Made by a program: the position numbers and the translations under genes
In this document: one piece after another, positions 22,330 through 33,574 of the stretch
How positions within the stretch are numbered: position 1 is the stretch's first letter
How the letters are laid out: the number at the start of each line of letters is the position of its first letter
DNA from: Actinostola sp. cb2023
Lineage: Eukaryota > Cnidaria > Anthozoa > Actiniaria > Actinostolidae
NCBI GenBank assembly: GCA_033675265.1
Contig: JAUJYZ010001467.1
Location: 186,001-250,000 of the forward strand
DNA length: 64,000 nt
Direction: 5' to 3'
Notes under the pieces: model-generated
Database searches by the model: none
What the model was told of the DNA's origin: nothing
What the model saw: the letters and a program-made list of their open reading frames with translations, nothing else

Positions 22330-22620
22330 GAGACGTAGGCGGAACCCGACGAAACCCTATCGATTGAAGGTAATGGTCCGACCCAGCTAGTGGGTTTTTC
22401 CTAGCCTCCGTGTCGCACGACGCTTCTGTGCGCATTTCAATTCTCAACTGCGTTAAGTAGCATTCTAATAACTTATAACACAGTCGATGGAGAGAATCTA
22501 GAACCGATAAAGGTATACGCGAATCTATAAAGACTGGAGATGAATGGAGGAAAATCCACCCACTAGCCGAGTCGGACCAGGAACCCGTCCGAAGACAGGT
22601 TATAGGGTTTTTGTTTAGAT
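22330..22620. repeat. inverted-repeat element
   Basis: GGTAATGGTCCGACCCAGCT...AGTGGG at 22371-22402 pairs with 22551-22585, and outer AAACCCTAT pairs with ATAGGGTTT. Related words at 18419-18455 suggest a dispersed family. It is probably a non-autonomous element. Confidence 0.5.
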
Positions 22621-22639
22621 TGCCCTTCTGGTCCAACTA

Positions 22640-23335
22640 AGCCGTGGGATGCTCGCGCGCGTGGCCTGCTTTTCTTTTTTCTTTTTTTCCCCCCGCTTTG
22701 TTCCGTAATAAACGACGTTATTACGGATCAAAAGCAGAGAGTTTAGTATTGAGTGTCACCAGCCTCGTTCTAATGTTTTTGCCCTACAAAGCGCAAATAA
22801 CTTAGCAGAAATTATATATTTAAACTTCAAACTCGCAGACATAGTTTATTTGACAATTTGTTATCATTCCTATGAAACTTCCGTGCTTTCCAATTCTTAA
22901 CACATAAATTTGCAACCATTACGCCATAATTAGCAGCGGGCTATTGGTCTACGCGAATGCCTTTACCACCGCCACCCAGTCCTCTTTTCCCCAACAAGCT
23001 TGAGCAAAAGTTGCTGGAATGCGAGGATAAGCAAATTAGAGCGGTCTGGTGTGCCGTACCACCAATTTAAACCGGCTCGCCCTTTCGTATCCCTTAGCCC
23101 TTGCGATGTCCACGGGTTGTTATGGGGCTGCCGGTTTGATACAATATACCCAACGCCGCATCGACCCTTCCCGCCTTGTACAGCTGTCGTATAGCGCATA
23201 CTCTTCTAACTAGTAACCGGGACGTCCCGATAGAAAAATACACCATCACTCCTCAATAACAACACAATACAATAAAACTTTAATTCATGCACTTGCAACA
23301 TACTTTCAAATGGCATAACTGCTAACTAAGGACAC
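22640..23335. other. gene-free stretch
   Basis: Contains a small perfect hairpin at about 22705-22731 (TCCGTAATAA...TTATTACGGA) and a GC-richer block at 22930-23225 without recognisable coding content. Confidence 0.45.
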
Positions 23336-23341
23336 TAAATT

Positions 23342-23720
23342 TTGGCTAACGGTCGATAAACGACCAGACTACCGAAACCGGGGTCGACACACGACCAGAC
23401 CTGAATTTGGCTAAGGGTCGACAAACGACCAGACTACCGAAACCGGGGTCGACACACGACCAGACCTGAATTTGGCTAAGGGTCGACAAACGACCAGACT
23501 ACCGAAACCGGGGTCGACACACGACCAGACATGAATTTGGCTAAGGGTCGACAAACGACCAGACTACCGAAACCGGGGTCGACACACGACCATACCTGAA
23601 TTTGGCTAAGGGTCAACAAACGACCAGACTACCGAAACCGGGGTCGACACACGACCAGACCTGAATTTGGCTAAGGGTCGACACACGACCAGACTACGGA
23701 AACAGGGTCGACACACGACC
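23342..23720. repeat. 64-bp tandem repeat, 6 units
   Basis: Units begin at 23342, 23406, 23470, 23534, 23598 and 23662 with TTGGCTAAGGGTCGACAAAC. Each unit contains two short hairpins, GGTCG-ACAAA-CGACC and GGTCG-ACACA-CGACC. The units are nearly identical, so the array is young or homogenised. No spacer diversity, so not CRISPR. Confidence 0.9.
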
Positions 23721-23721
23721 A

Positions 23722-23832
23722 GGGCCCAGTTGTTCGAAAGCAGGCCAACGCTAACCCAGGGTTAAATATAGTCTCTCATCCAATCAAATAGCCAGAATAG
23801 CTATATTAACCCACTTTCGAACAACCGGGCCC
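23722..23832. mobile_element. MITE with GGGCCC ends
   Basis: A 111-bp element with terminal repeats GGGCCCAGTTGTTCGAAAG and CTTTCGAACAACCGGGCCC and an internal ATAGCTAT-rich core. CAG lies outside each end as a possible 3-bp duplication. Its left end touches the last 64-bp unit. Confidence 0.8.
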
Positions 23833-23839
23833 AGTACTA

Positions 23840-24410
23840 CGCCTATAAACGCTAAGGTAAGGTTAAATATAACAACAACAAAACTAATATATAAGCATAT
23901 ATCATGTGCTGGTAGGTAAGCAAAACAGGAGGAAAACAAAAATAAAACCATACGTGGGAATTACACAAAAAGCAAGAAAGGGTAAACATGTAATGACACG
24001 GTATAGATATTAATACTGAGTAGATGAAAAAGAAAGTTAACACATGGCTAAACCCAAGGGGAAACTGACCTAGATTAAAATGTGACGCGTGAGAATAAGG
24101 CTAACGATGCACCGAACAGTAAAGCACGAGATGAATCGGCAGAAAAATTAAGATGTGCGAAGCGGAATAATTGAACATTCTACGACCAGCACAAAACTTA
24201 AACAGCAAAATTCCTCGGGGTCCGTGTAACCGCGTAGGTCTAAAACTACAAACAAAAGAATGGAATAACTAACGAGCCCAGGGAAGGTGGAAATACAGTG
24301 GACAATAAGCGAACAGAACCCACGTGTAAAAAAACAAGCGAACCTTACACAAGAAGCAAGAAAGACGAATTTAAATTCTTGTGACTAACTGTACTGAATA
24401 ATAGAGATGT
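23840..24410. other. gene-free stretch
   Basis: AC-rich, AT-rich DNA without a supported exon or repeat. Confidence 0.45.
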
Positions 24411-24490
24411 TGCGTGTAAGCTCACTATTTATTATAATGAGTCAACAAAATATGCAAATGAGTTTACAAACCACCCAACCTATCCGGCTC

Positions 24491-25497
24491 TTAGAATATA
24501 GTCATACTCACTCGACCAATCAGCGCCCAGCATTTGTGTGCTCTATATCTCATAAAGTAACAAATAGGGCTTTAACAATGGACTCATTAGTATTCTCTAT
24601 ATAGAGAATACTAATAAAGCTCTTTGTTTTCTTTTGTTACAAAGCCTTATTAGTATTCTCTATATAGGGAATACTAATGACTAACTTAGAGAATACTAGA
24701 GTGCAAATATTATATCCATGAAATAGTTAACTAACTAAATAGTACTAATAAATAGCACCAAATGCTTTATCATTGTTGTCGTTGGCTCTTATTTCACGGA
24801 TATAATATTTGCACTCTAATATATAACGTGTACTAAACTATATACAAAACATATTCTAATGCAATTTTAGTTTAATCTCGACAGTTATTAGATTTATACA
24901 TGAATACTGATACATGAGAAATACAGATCATAACCCGGGCTATGCTAAACACTAAATAAACGTAGCGAGTCACTTACTGTTCAAAATGAAATCACAAACG
25001 AGTTTCTCGGCCATGTTCTACAAGAAGTGTAGATGTACGGATATTCATCAGTCATCCAAGTTCTCCGTATGATTATTGCGATATAGTTAGCCCAATCTTT
25101 CAATATATTAAATGTCCACATCGTTCTTGAGTTTTCTTTGGTGTCCATTATTTCACTCATTTTTCAATTTCGTCCGTTCTAACTGGTTTGAAGAAACTTT
25201 GAGATTTCTGCTCTTCATTTCCACAACAAATACCGGTGATTTCTAGCGTTGCAAGCTTCGTATTTAAAAGCCTCAAGCTAGCCATCGGATATTCATCTTC
25301 ACTCCACTGAAGTCACACACAACTGACTACAGCAAGCGTATTTGCATTTGCAATCAGTATTCCTTTGGGAAAGCAACTGACATGCAGCCAAAGAATACTC
25401 TCGTGAGTATGACTATATTCTAAAACGGTTAGAGAATAAACACTCGTGCTTTATGGAATTTAGAGCGCCTCGCATTGATAGAAGGGCCACTCGGCGC
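24491..25497. mobile_element. nested repeat R5, copy 1
   Basis: Inserted in the left arm of Harbinger-2. Perfect 21-bp inverted ends start TTAGAATATAGTCATACTCA (24491-24511, 25403-25423). It matches 58831-59702, which carries the same ends. Inside are TATTCTCTATATAGAGAATA palindromes and a smaller MITE (24707-24819). It continues 3' into a hairpin unit. Confidence 0.75.
24707..24819. mobile_element. MITE, AGAGTGCAAATATTATATCC family
   Basis: Ends TAGAGTGCAAATATTATATC and its complement enclose about 110 bp. The same family occurs at 59037-59206 (inside R5 copy 2) and, more diverged, at 41417-41537. TA lies at both edges. Confidence 0.75.
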
Positions 25498-25568
25498 TAC
25501 GCGCCTCGTGGCCTTCTATCTGCTGCTCGGAGCTCTAAATCCCATAAAGCACTCGCGTTATTATCTAA
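25428..25568. repeat. 141-bp hairpin
   Basis: GGTTAGAGAATAAACACTCG... at 25428-25470 pairs with 25538-25568, and GAGGCGC/GCGCCTC-type words pair inside. The left half also follows R5 copy 2 at 59630-59702. Confidence 0.65.
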
Positions 25569-25608
25569 CCCTTACCTAGAAAACCTGACTGGACATAGTT
25601 AGATAGTT

Positions 25609-26314
25609 TTAAATGTATTTTATTAGAAAGAACGAAACAACAAGCCTGATATATCGAGTGTGATATAAAATAGAGTGTATGCTCTCATCAATGAATATCC
25701 TGGATACATTAGTTGATCGATTCTTAAACTGTCTGGAATAGTTCTCAGTGTGACGCTGTGCAACAACAGGTTGGAACCAGCGTGGATGACGCCAAAGAGA
25801 TCCTATAGCTTTATACGTCTTAACATGTTTGATCGCATGTTCGACTGAAACACGGTAGTGGCTTAGGCGTCGGTTGAATTTCCGGGCACGCCGTCTCGTC
25901 GTTGCTCCCATTCGCCTGATTTGCTGCTGTCTAAACGGTGTGATAAGTGGCAGTCTGTCGGGATATCCTTGATCAGCTAGAAGAACAACACCAGGAGGTA
26001 AATCCAGTGTTCTTCCTTGACCAACAGGTGTCATAAGTCTGTATGTCATTGAATCAACCATACTTCCAACAAACCCAGCTTGCAAAAATCTGATGTTTTT
26101 GTCGCTGTCGGTGATTATTTGAATACTCATGAGATCGAAATGGCGATGTCCGCTATAGAACTCACGCTGTGGCTCTACCTGTGGCCTATATATCCTATGG
26201 GGAGTTCCATCAATACACCCTACAGCGTTTGGAAACGATGGCCAAGAACCTCGCATTGCATTCCACTCAACTATGGTAGGCCATGTGACTTGACTTAGAA
26301 ATATCTCCAAAGAA
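25609..26314 (-). pseudogene. Harbinger-2 DDE transposase, C-terminal exon
   Basis: Open from an acceptor TTCCAG at 26315. It encodes SWPSFPNAVGCIDGTPHRIY (first Asp), VVLLADQGYPDRLPL (second Asp) and RVSVEHAIKHVKTYKAIGS (Glu), the DDE triad of the DDE_Tnp_4/Harbinger family. Near 25760 it has lost about 20 bases and a frame: the expected tail, still readable in the inverted copy at 29500-29712 as LAQRR...TIPDSLRIDQLMY, is out of frame here. No N-terminal exon was found upstream. Confidence 0.8.
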
Positions 26315-26410
26315 CTGGAACAACATGATATATTATTGCTGATACACTCTGCCTACTAACGTCAAATAACAATGCAAGGCAATCAAGGCAGGGTTACTTC
26401 CTTAGCCAGA

Positions 26411-26800
26411 TCATAACCAGTAATACTTGATTAGATAAATGTAGTTTTCCTCTTCTATGCCTTTGTCTAATGTTCCCATTTCTATTTCTATTCCCATTTC
26501 TGGAGTAACATCTCTAACTAGATGTTGTATTGTCTCGGGTACTTCACCAGTATTTACTGTCAAAACAAATATCGGTGTTGACGGTACATGGTGAAGACGG
26601 GTCACGGCCATAAATGGATAAGTGTGGTCCAAAGGGACTGAAGACGGTGGATCAACGAAGCTATCGATTCTTTCAATGGACGGCCCATGGAAAGTAACAC
26701 AGGAACTACAACACGTTGCAGGTAATCTAAAGGCGTTTGCGAAGACGGGTAGACATTCATGAGAGGTATAGCATATTATCATCCCCAATATTTGTTTCAA
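26411..26800 (-). other. unassigned 129-codon open frame in Harbinger-2
   Basis: Includes DPPSSVPLDHTYPFMAVTRL and ends at 26411. No domain is recognised. Its position just upstream of the transposase exon could make it a decayed N-terminal part or another insertion. Kept as an open frame, not a gene. Confidence 0.3.
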
Positions 26801-26823
26801 CCAATCACAATCGAGAATTCTCC

Positions 26824-26895
26824 CGTATCAAGACACTCTACTGTCCTGATATTCTACGGTATCAGGACACTCTACTGCCCTGATATCATATATCA
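26824..26895. repeat. short tandem duplication
   Basis: Two diverged units of about 36 bp sharing GACACTCTACTG and CCTGATAT. Confidence 0.7.
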
Positions 26896-26899
26896 CGGA

Positions 26900-29035
26900 C
26901 AGTTGGTTAAAATGTGGTTCTAAATAAGAAACCATTGTATTTTTATATTACTTCTGGTCATTTTAAGGGAAAATATGTTTCATTCAAAAGATAAATAAAC
27001 GTTTTGAACAAAACTGGGAACGATTGAACTTTTCCCGCCATTTCTCAAACTCACGGACGCGTGCCGACAATATGCTAATAAGTTTGTATTTTGAAAATAT
27101 CGTCCTCGATGTTTTTAGTGAAATTCTTTCATTTCGGCGAAAAGAGTGGGATGATAAATAAATAATCGGGACTCGTTGCCCGATTAATACTTGACAATAC
27201 TGACGTCGATCAGTTCTGCCGGCATTCACGAGGATTTGGTATTCATTTTACGTTTCTGGCTGCTGATAAATCAGTGGAGCTGCTGTGACTGCACATACGT
27301 CACTCGAGTACAGTGCCAAAATGAGTAATATTCAGTGAGAAGACAAGAGCAAGGTATTGTAAAAGTTAGTCATACTTTGCAGAGTTGTAGCGACAGTGTG
27401 TTGTTTGGTCTCAGGTGTTTCACGAATAACACGTTATCAACTCCCGTCCTTCATGTATCAACCTCATTCAATATTCTGAATAATCTTATACAGGTCCATC
27501 GCGTAAACGCATACGCATCACAATACCGGAAAAAGACTGGTTCTTCGTTGTTACGAAAACAAAATGGACAGAGTTGGGAAGAAGTTCTGCAAGCCGTGCA
27601 AGAAAACCTTGATTGCCTTCCGTTTTCGTGTCCTGCCGTTGAGTTTTCATGGCGAACAATTTCATACACCATGGCCGCGCGCATGCGTAATACTCACTCG
27701 TATTCAATTACGAGTCATTTCAAAATTACAGAGAAAACAGTGCAATTTGATTTAATTTTTGTCGTACCTCTTATATTATTACGGTTCCTCAATCTCCACA
27801 AGTCCCAAATCATTCTTACATACTTCTCGCCCATGGTTCGTGTTTCGCTCATGTGGAATATGTGTAAAAGTGTTCCCAAGTGCGACGAAAAATAGGTATA
27901 ATTAGCTAAGCATCCGCCATACTTGTCTTTGTAACTGACCGGAGATGCCGTACAGTTATTGTAGTTCAGAACATCTTTCAGGTGTTCGAGCTGATTTCCA
28001 CAAGTCTGATTCGAAAGTTCAAGTGTCCATTTCAAATAACTCCTTAATAAAACCGCTTAAAATGTCCTCTTTGGTTGTTCCAAAATCATTTACAACTTGG
28101 TAATTTATCGGTGATTATCCCATTGTTGTCCTTTTGGGTTTTTCCGTAACGATACATCTTGCGTTTGAAACACAATTGTGCGTTTGTGAACAATCTAATG
28201 GTAAGTTGAGTATTACAACCTTGTTACAGAAAGATCAAAGTTTCTAATGAAGTATGTTTTATGGAGATCGGCGCTACTATGGCAACGCTGAGAGAGAATT
28301 CCTCTTTTTACATATTCTCGATTTCTATAGATTCTAGGGTTATTTTTGGGAAATGCTCTTGTGATCTTATAGTGGGCATAATTGTCTCTAGTTCTAGTGA
28401 ATACAAGCAAATTCTGTGAGAGCGTTTTTGAGATATCTTCGATGAAAATTGTAATCAAAAATCAAAGTAAATCAGGCGTATCAATACTCAATTTTAGTCT
28501 TCAATTGTTGCAATGATATTGAACTACTTTTCTGAAAAAGTTGAGAGATATCGCTTGCAATGATATCGGAAAATGTGAGCTCAAGTCATACACGATGAGG
28601 TGTTTACTCTTGTTGTCCACCATTCGTTCTATTTTTACTAAAACAGTCATAATTAAAAATTCCCTCTGTAAATATTGCTTAAAATTGATTATGCTCAAAT
28701 TTAGATTGTAGCTGAGATGTTCTTGTAAAATCAAGCTCATTGAAACATTTTAAGGCCGCCAAATATAAGCTTTCAAATCAGAACATTTTTCAACCAGTTT
28801 TAGTAGTTGATTCATTATGCAGCTCTTTTGTTCTAGTTTGGCACCTTCTCTTGTGCATTCCACCTTGCGAACGCTCTTCCGAAATATGCTAATCTGCAGT
28901 ATTATAATAACAATAGACAAAAATAAAAGCAGTGTAATATCACACAATCGCTCTAATTTTACGATAAAAGGCCAATGTTTTCTTAGAATAAAAACGTGTC
29001 ATTTACGCGCCAGCAACGTCATCCGCTGACTGTAT
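26900..29035. other. Harbinger-2 interior, unassigned
   Basis: AT-rich. The longest frame (27335-27895, plus) has no recognisable domain and mixed composition. No repeat copy was identified. It may contain further nested insertions. Confidence 0.4.
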
Positions 29036-29037
29036 GA

Positions 29038-29432
29038 AATTGTTCGCCATGTACCTGAAGCAGGATAGCAAGCAGGCTATAAACCGCATTCGTCGCATTA
29101 TAAGCAACGAACTTAAAGCAACCACAGAGTCGACGGACATCCCAGTTTCAGGACCTATGTCCAGCGTACGCCGAGAAGAAGAAACCAGAAGATCGATATG
29201 ACGCCAAATTTAGTCATTTGGTTAGCACTAGCTCGAATCAGCAGAGCAAAGTGACCACACTGAAAATCAAGCCAAAAGCAAAAAGGCAAACAAAAAGCGA
29301 AAACGATCCAAAGGAAAAGGCAAAGCCGAAGACGCACACGTGGCCGTGATGTGCAACAAAGCAATGGAAACGCTTGACAAAGTGAACAACCTTATAGATA
29401 AGCATGCAGATAGTTCGAGCTCAAGTGACTAG
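29038..29432 (+). pseudogene. Harbinger-2 Myb-like partner, 3' remnant
   Basis: Three frames together look like one protein. First KLFAMYLKQDSKQAINRIRR..., then a Lys-rich stretch (KPKAKRQTKSENDPKEK), then KKRKRSKGKGKAED and MCNKAMETLDKVNNLIDKHA ending SSSSSD and stop at 29432. Basic clusters and a C-terminal amphipathic helix resemble the C-terminal part of Harbinger Myb-like proteins. At least two frameshifts are needed. No SANT motif remains, so the call rests on context. Confidence 0.5.
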
Positions 29433-29499
29433 TTTGAAGTTATGTGGTTATACACAGTACTAGTGTGGATTAAGCATAAAGACGAAATAATTCTGCTTA

Positions 29500-29712
29500 G
29501 TAAATAATTCAGTGTCATTAATTATAATCCAAACAGTTGTTGTTGAGCTCTGCACATTTCTTGCACAGCGTAGGTCACATAGAACTATTCCAGACAGTTT
29601 AAGAATCGATCAACTAATGTATTCAGGATATTCATTGTTGATAGCATACACTCTATTTTATATCACACTCGATATATCAGGCTTGTTGTTTCGTTCTTTC
29701 CAATAAAATACA
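29500..29712 (+). pseudogene. inverted copy of transposase 3' end
   Basis: Encodes VVELCTFLAQRR, TIPDSLRIDQLMYSGYSLL and YTLFYITLDISGLLFRSF in one frame. It is the inverted partner of 25609-25748 and keeps the frame that the left copy lost. The element therefore carries the transposase C-terminus in both arms. Confidence 0.7.
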
Positions 29713-29844
29713 TTTAAAACTATTGTAACTATGTCCAGTCAGGTCAGTTTTCTATGAGCCGGATAGGTTGGGTGGTTTGTAAACTCATTTGCATATTTTG
29801 TTGACTCATTATAATAAATAGTGAGCTTACACGGAACTGACATC

Positions 29845-30183
29845 TCTATTAATAAGTACAAATAACTATAAAACGAGCAGAGCAAACTGGTGAATAAAAG
29901 GGAATAGCTAAGACTGACAACAGTCCGGGAGGCAGCAAATAAACTAAGAGAGTATACAACCTTCTGAGTCTTCTGGCATGGGGCACAGCAGCGCGATATA
30001 GCTCAGTGATACAGCTTGTAGAGTTCTTGCGGTTGCCATTTTGTTGTGGAGGAACTGGAGCCATTGTGCCCGTTGTGGAAATTGCTGTGGTTGAGCTTAA
30101 CGTTGCCTTACATCTCTCAAGCGGTCCAATAAGTCCTGGTTGATTTGGCTTCGGCGACGTAAAAGTGAATGTACTGAAATAAT
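29845..30183. other. unassigned stretch right of Harbinger-2
   Basis: A 71-codon minus frame (29849-30064) shows no domain I can name. No repeat match found in the window. Confidence 0.4.
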
Positions 30184-30346
30184 CTGCGGTAAAGTGCTAG
30201 CTTCTCGTGTAACTTGGCGGAAAGGGACTTATCGGTAATCCCATGGGACTCAAACATGCGCATTCCGCGTGCTGTGCTATTCGAAACCAATTTAACCAAG
30301 CCGAGTAGACCATATTCGTGGTTATTTTATCAATGAGAATAGTCAT
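30184..30346. repeat. interspersed repeat R3, copy 2
   Basis: Matches 17870-18057 (GTGCTAGCTTCTC, ACTCAAACATGCGCATTCCG, TTATCAATGAGAATAGT). It lacks the 76-bp flanking duplication seen around copy 1. Confidence 0.8.
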
Positions 30347-30373
30347 ATCAGCCATTCTAAGTCATTAACTTAT

Positions 30374-31784
30374 CCATTTAAACAACATGTATACATTTTG
30401 TCTGCGCATGCGTTAGAATTCAGATTTGAAAGTGATTTGTCGCCATTTTCTTTGCAAATTGCACTGCGGTGGGAGATTTAGTGAGCGATCTTCGTCTCTA
30501 GAATGATGTTCAAGAAAATATTTGAAAGGAAATCAATAGTCTGCCTACTTTTGTTTTGCTGTAAATGTTTTTTTTCCGTATAAGGGTCGTAGATGATAAA
30601 ATATCAAGGAACAAAATCCGCCAAAACAAGGAGTTATCCTAAAACCAGCTACATTGTCCTTTGGGTTTATTCTCATCGAAGATGATTTCGAGAGATACTT
30701 CACAGTGAACGTTAGTACCGACTGATTGAAGGTCACATTCTGTGAATTTGAGTTCTCTACATTCAAGTATTCTCAAAGTATTTTGCTCGGTTCAGTTGGG
30801 TATTTATCATTTTTGCACGTGTTTTCCTAACATTCCTACCTAAAGTACAATACTTATTAACTAGCCCCCCAGCCGAAAATAGCACAAATTGGCTTCTTCT
30901 AAGCTTCTTCTTTGCATTCGAGAACTTATTTTAAGCTGAAAAATTGTCCCTCGATGTGAGATCGTATTATTTAGGTACTATGGTATTAGTACACTCTATT
31001 TGTTATGATTTTGACTGATTTTCATCGCTGGTTTATACCATATTACAAAACACTCTATGTGTTGAAGTTTATTGTAAAGGATAGCTTAATTCTTCATTTT
31101 TTTGGATTTCTTAGAATCAGCTGTAAACCGTTTGATATAAGTTTGATTCACATTGAGTTTTTATTCAGCATTGTGTTTGCGAATCGTTTATCTGAATTGG
31201 TGACGTGTCAAACTAAATTATAAGAAAACCTCTCTTAGTAGCTCACCCCCCAGCAATTTTCTTCCGTGATTTATTGCTTCACTCATGCTAGTTTCGTAAG
31301 GTCTTGATTGTTGGAGTTGAAAAATTGTCCCTCTTGCTTTGCGGTGGATTTGAAGTGTCCAAGTATCACTCATTCAGCCGACATCTCCGTAGGAATGTTG
31401 CCTTGTTTTGGCGGATTTTGTTCCATTATACGGAAAAAAATATCCACAGCACCACACAAGTAGGCGGACTATTGATTTCCTTTCAATGATTTTCTAAAAC
31501 TTCATTCTGGAGACGTAGATCGCTCACTAAATCTTCCACAGCAGTGCACTTGGCAAAACAATAGCGATACTTCATGTTTACAAACATTAACATTGTGATG
31601 TAAATGTGCCAACCATTCCCACAAAGACTTCTGACACGTTTTGTTTCAACAGCCAATCGATCTCTGGTTGGCACATCGTTGGCACATGAATGACAAAAGC
31701 TGAATTATCGATTATGCAAATAGTACTTTGAAATCTGAATCCAAACGCATGCGCAGACAAAATGTACACATGCTCATTTAAACC
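30374..31784. mobile_element. 1.4-kb fold-back element
   Basis: Arms of about 250-390 bp: 30374-30630 pairs with 31395-31784, sharing ACATTTTGTCTGCGCATGCG, AGATTTAGTGAGCGATC and AAAATCCGCCAAAACAAGG. The arms differ by several substitutions and indels, so the element is not recent. The interior has direct repeats of AAAAATTGTCCCTC and no transposase. Confidence 0.75.
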
Positions 31785-31839
31785 ACAATCAATCACCGTT
31801 CATTGTTCACCAATTTTCAAAGGTTTTGTATATAGTACT

Positions 31840-31930
31840 TTACTACTGGTCTGCAATACTTATAATAATTTAGGATAAATATCAGGATATATAATTTATA
31901 TAATTTAGGATAAATATCAGGATATATACG
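31840..31930. repeat. AT-rich short tandem repeat
   Basis: TTTAGGATAAATATCAGGAT is repeated twice about 45 bp apart, immediately left of the large palindrome. Confidence 0.7.
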
Positions 31931-31974
31931 TTTTGGACCCCTATATCAGTAGTAGGGAAATGGGAGTTCACCAA

Positions 31975-32095
31975 CACGGGCGGCCCGGTTCAGCCCGGGC
32001 TACACGGGCGGCCTGGGTCAGCCCGGGCTAGGGGGAGTTCTGGGCCACGGGCGGCCTGGGCCAGCCCGGGGAAGGAGTCAGACCCTCTCCGGGCC
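31975..32095. repeat. GC-rich triple repeat at palindrome end, left
   Basis: Three copies of ACGGGCGGCCYGGGYCAGCC in an AT-rich setting, mirrored at about 36450-36575. Confidence 0.85.
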
Positions 32096-32529
32096 ATCGC
32101 ACAGGTCCCACTTCTGGAGTTATTTTTAAAACGATCCTATTCGGTCTGTGTTATTCCACGACTATTTATAAAACGATCAGATGGACTTTGGGTTTTTGGC
32201 TGACGTTTTTATTTTCCCAGTCTTTCATTTTTCCGTGAGTCAGCAGTTCGTGGCACAAACAAGTGAAGTCGGCACAAACAAACATAAACTAAATAATAAA
32301 AATCCATTTTGAGAACTTTGTATTCGAAAATGTCTCTAACTACCCGGTCACCTCACGGTGTGAAAAAAAGCCCTGAGATAACGCCTGTCTACAGAGTAGA
32401 TAATCATCAAATAAACAAATTAAGCAAAACGTCTGTGTGATGTAAAATATACAACCAGCGAGTTCGATCAGCCTATTGTTCTCTAGGATACCTATTGTCA
32501 CTTACAAACTATCCAAATCTAAATCCAAT

Positions 32530-32920
32530 TAATTTTATTGTAACGGATCAGCCTAAGGATCTTTGAACGTGTAATTCTAATCACGTTTATTTTTAGTATT
32601 CAATTCCAGCTCATCTTATTTAAAACTTAAAGTTTCCACCGCTGAAAATCAAACCGATTAATCTCAGCCGTACAGGCTATTGTTCTACCGGATATCGCTA
32701 TTGTCCTTACATGAAACTATTCTAGCATCCCGAAATCAAGGTCCAACGCGATTCAATTAATTTTATTGTACCGGATCAGCCTAAGGATCTTTGGACGTGT
32801 AATTATATCACATCTATTTTTTAGTATTCAATTCCAGTTAATTTCATTTAGAGCTTAAAAAATCAAATCGAAAAACAGCCGTACAGGCTATTGTTCTCTT
32901 GGATATATCTATTGTTTACA
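32530..32920. repeat. internal duplication in left palindrome arm
   Basis: Two diverged units share TTAATTTTATTGTA-CGGATC, AGCCTAAGGATCTTTG and TAGTATTCAATTCCAG. GTACAGGCTATTGTTCT-type words recur around them. Mirrored at 35620-36010. Confidence 0.75.
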
Positions 32921-33017
32921 CACGTGTATATTTTCTAGCAACCAACTCAAAGTTTTATATTCCTACAATATTGTACCATCATGATGAACTTGTTTTTCTA
33001 AGTTTTCCCAAGTAAAG

Positions 33018-33233
33018 TTATTTATAGTATATGACATAAATCAAACCAACCTCGACTATAAAATCCGACCCATTGAGCCACACATTCATTCTCAGTTTCG
33101 ACTGACTCGTGTAGAATTGTTTACGATGATTCATGAGTATCTTGTGAACTTCACATCGTAGATTGTGTTCTACCAATCCACCATCGCGATATTTACTATG
33201 TTGATGTAAGTAATTATAAGCTTCAATAAACAC
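33018..33233 (-). CDS. small ORF in left palindrome arm
   Basis: A 71-codon frame beginning MFIEAYNYLHQHSKYRDGG and containing RCEVHKILMNHRKQFY. No family recognised. Its mirror at 35302-35520 is identical except for one extra Met near the C-terminus, caused by a 3-base indel that keeps the frame. Conservation could simply reflect recent formation or gene conversion between the arms. Confidence 0.35.
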   Translation of the reverse strand: MFIEAYNYLHQHSKYRDGGLVEHNLRCEVHKILMNHRKQFYTSQSKLRMNVWLNGSDFIVEVGLIYVIYYK

Positions 33234-33574
33234 TGATCAAAACTGATACCAATTGAAGTAAACCGTTCAAACATCAGAGAAGTCCGACAAGACATAAAAG
33301 AGAAATATATCAACATCAAATCGTGTCACGCTTGTTCAACTTCATTTAAAACGGATCACCGAACACATATATTATAGGACTACACAGGAACCCCAACCTA
33401 TAACAAACGCCGCAAACATTACACAGGGATCCCAATTTCAATAGTTTCTGAATAAGTCAGGGAGGGGGGTATTTAAAATCACATAAAATCGGGAATATTT
33501 AGTTGTTTCTCGCATTTAAAACGTTTTTCGGATTACACAGAACATATAGCTTTTAAAAGTTCTAGGTTTAGGTC

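Larger units (their letters stand above)
24412..29840. mobile_element. decayed Harbinger-type transposon (Harbinger-2)
   Basis: The outer parts are inverted copies. 24412-24490 plus 25574-25748 pair with 29571-29840, an arm of about 260 bp beginning CGTGTAAGCTCACTATTTAT. The left arm is split by a 1.09-kb nested insertion. Inside lie a DDE_Tnp_4 transposase on minus (25609-26314) and a Myb-like gene remnant on plus (29038-29432), the two-gene layout of Harbinger elements. The reading frames are broken, so it is inactive. Exact ends are uncertain because pairing fades outward. Confidence 0.65.

Noticed and set aside
23342..23720. CRISPR-like array
   Set aside because: Units are contiguous 64-bp repeats with no variable spacers, in a eukaryotic setting.
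27335..27895. 186-codon plus-strand frame as a gene
   Set aside because: No domain, mixed composition, overlapping frames of similar length on the other strand; lies in a decayed transposon.
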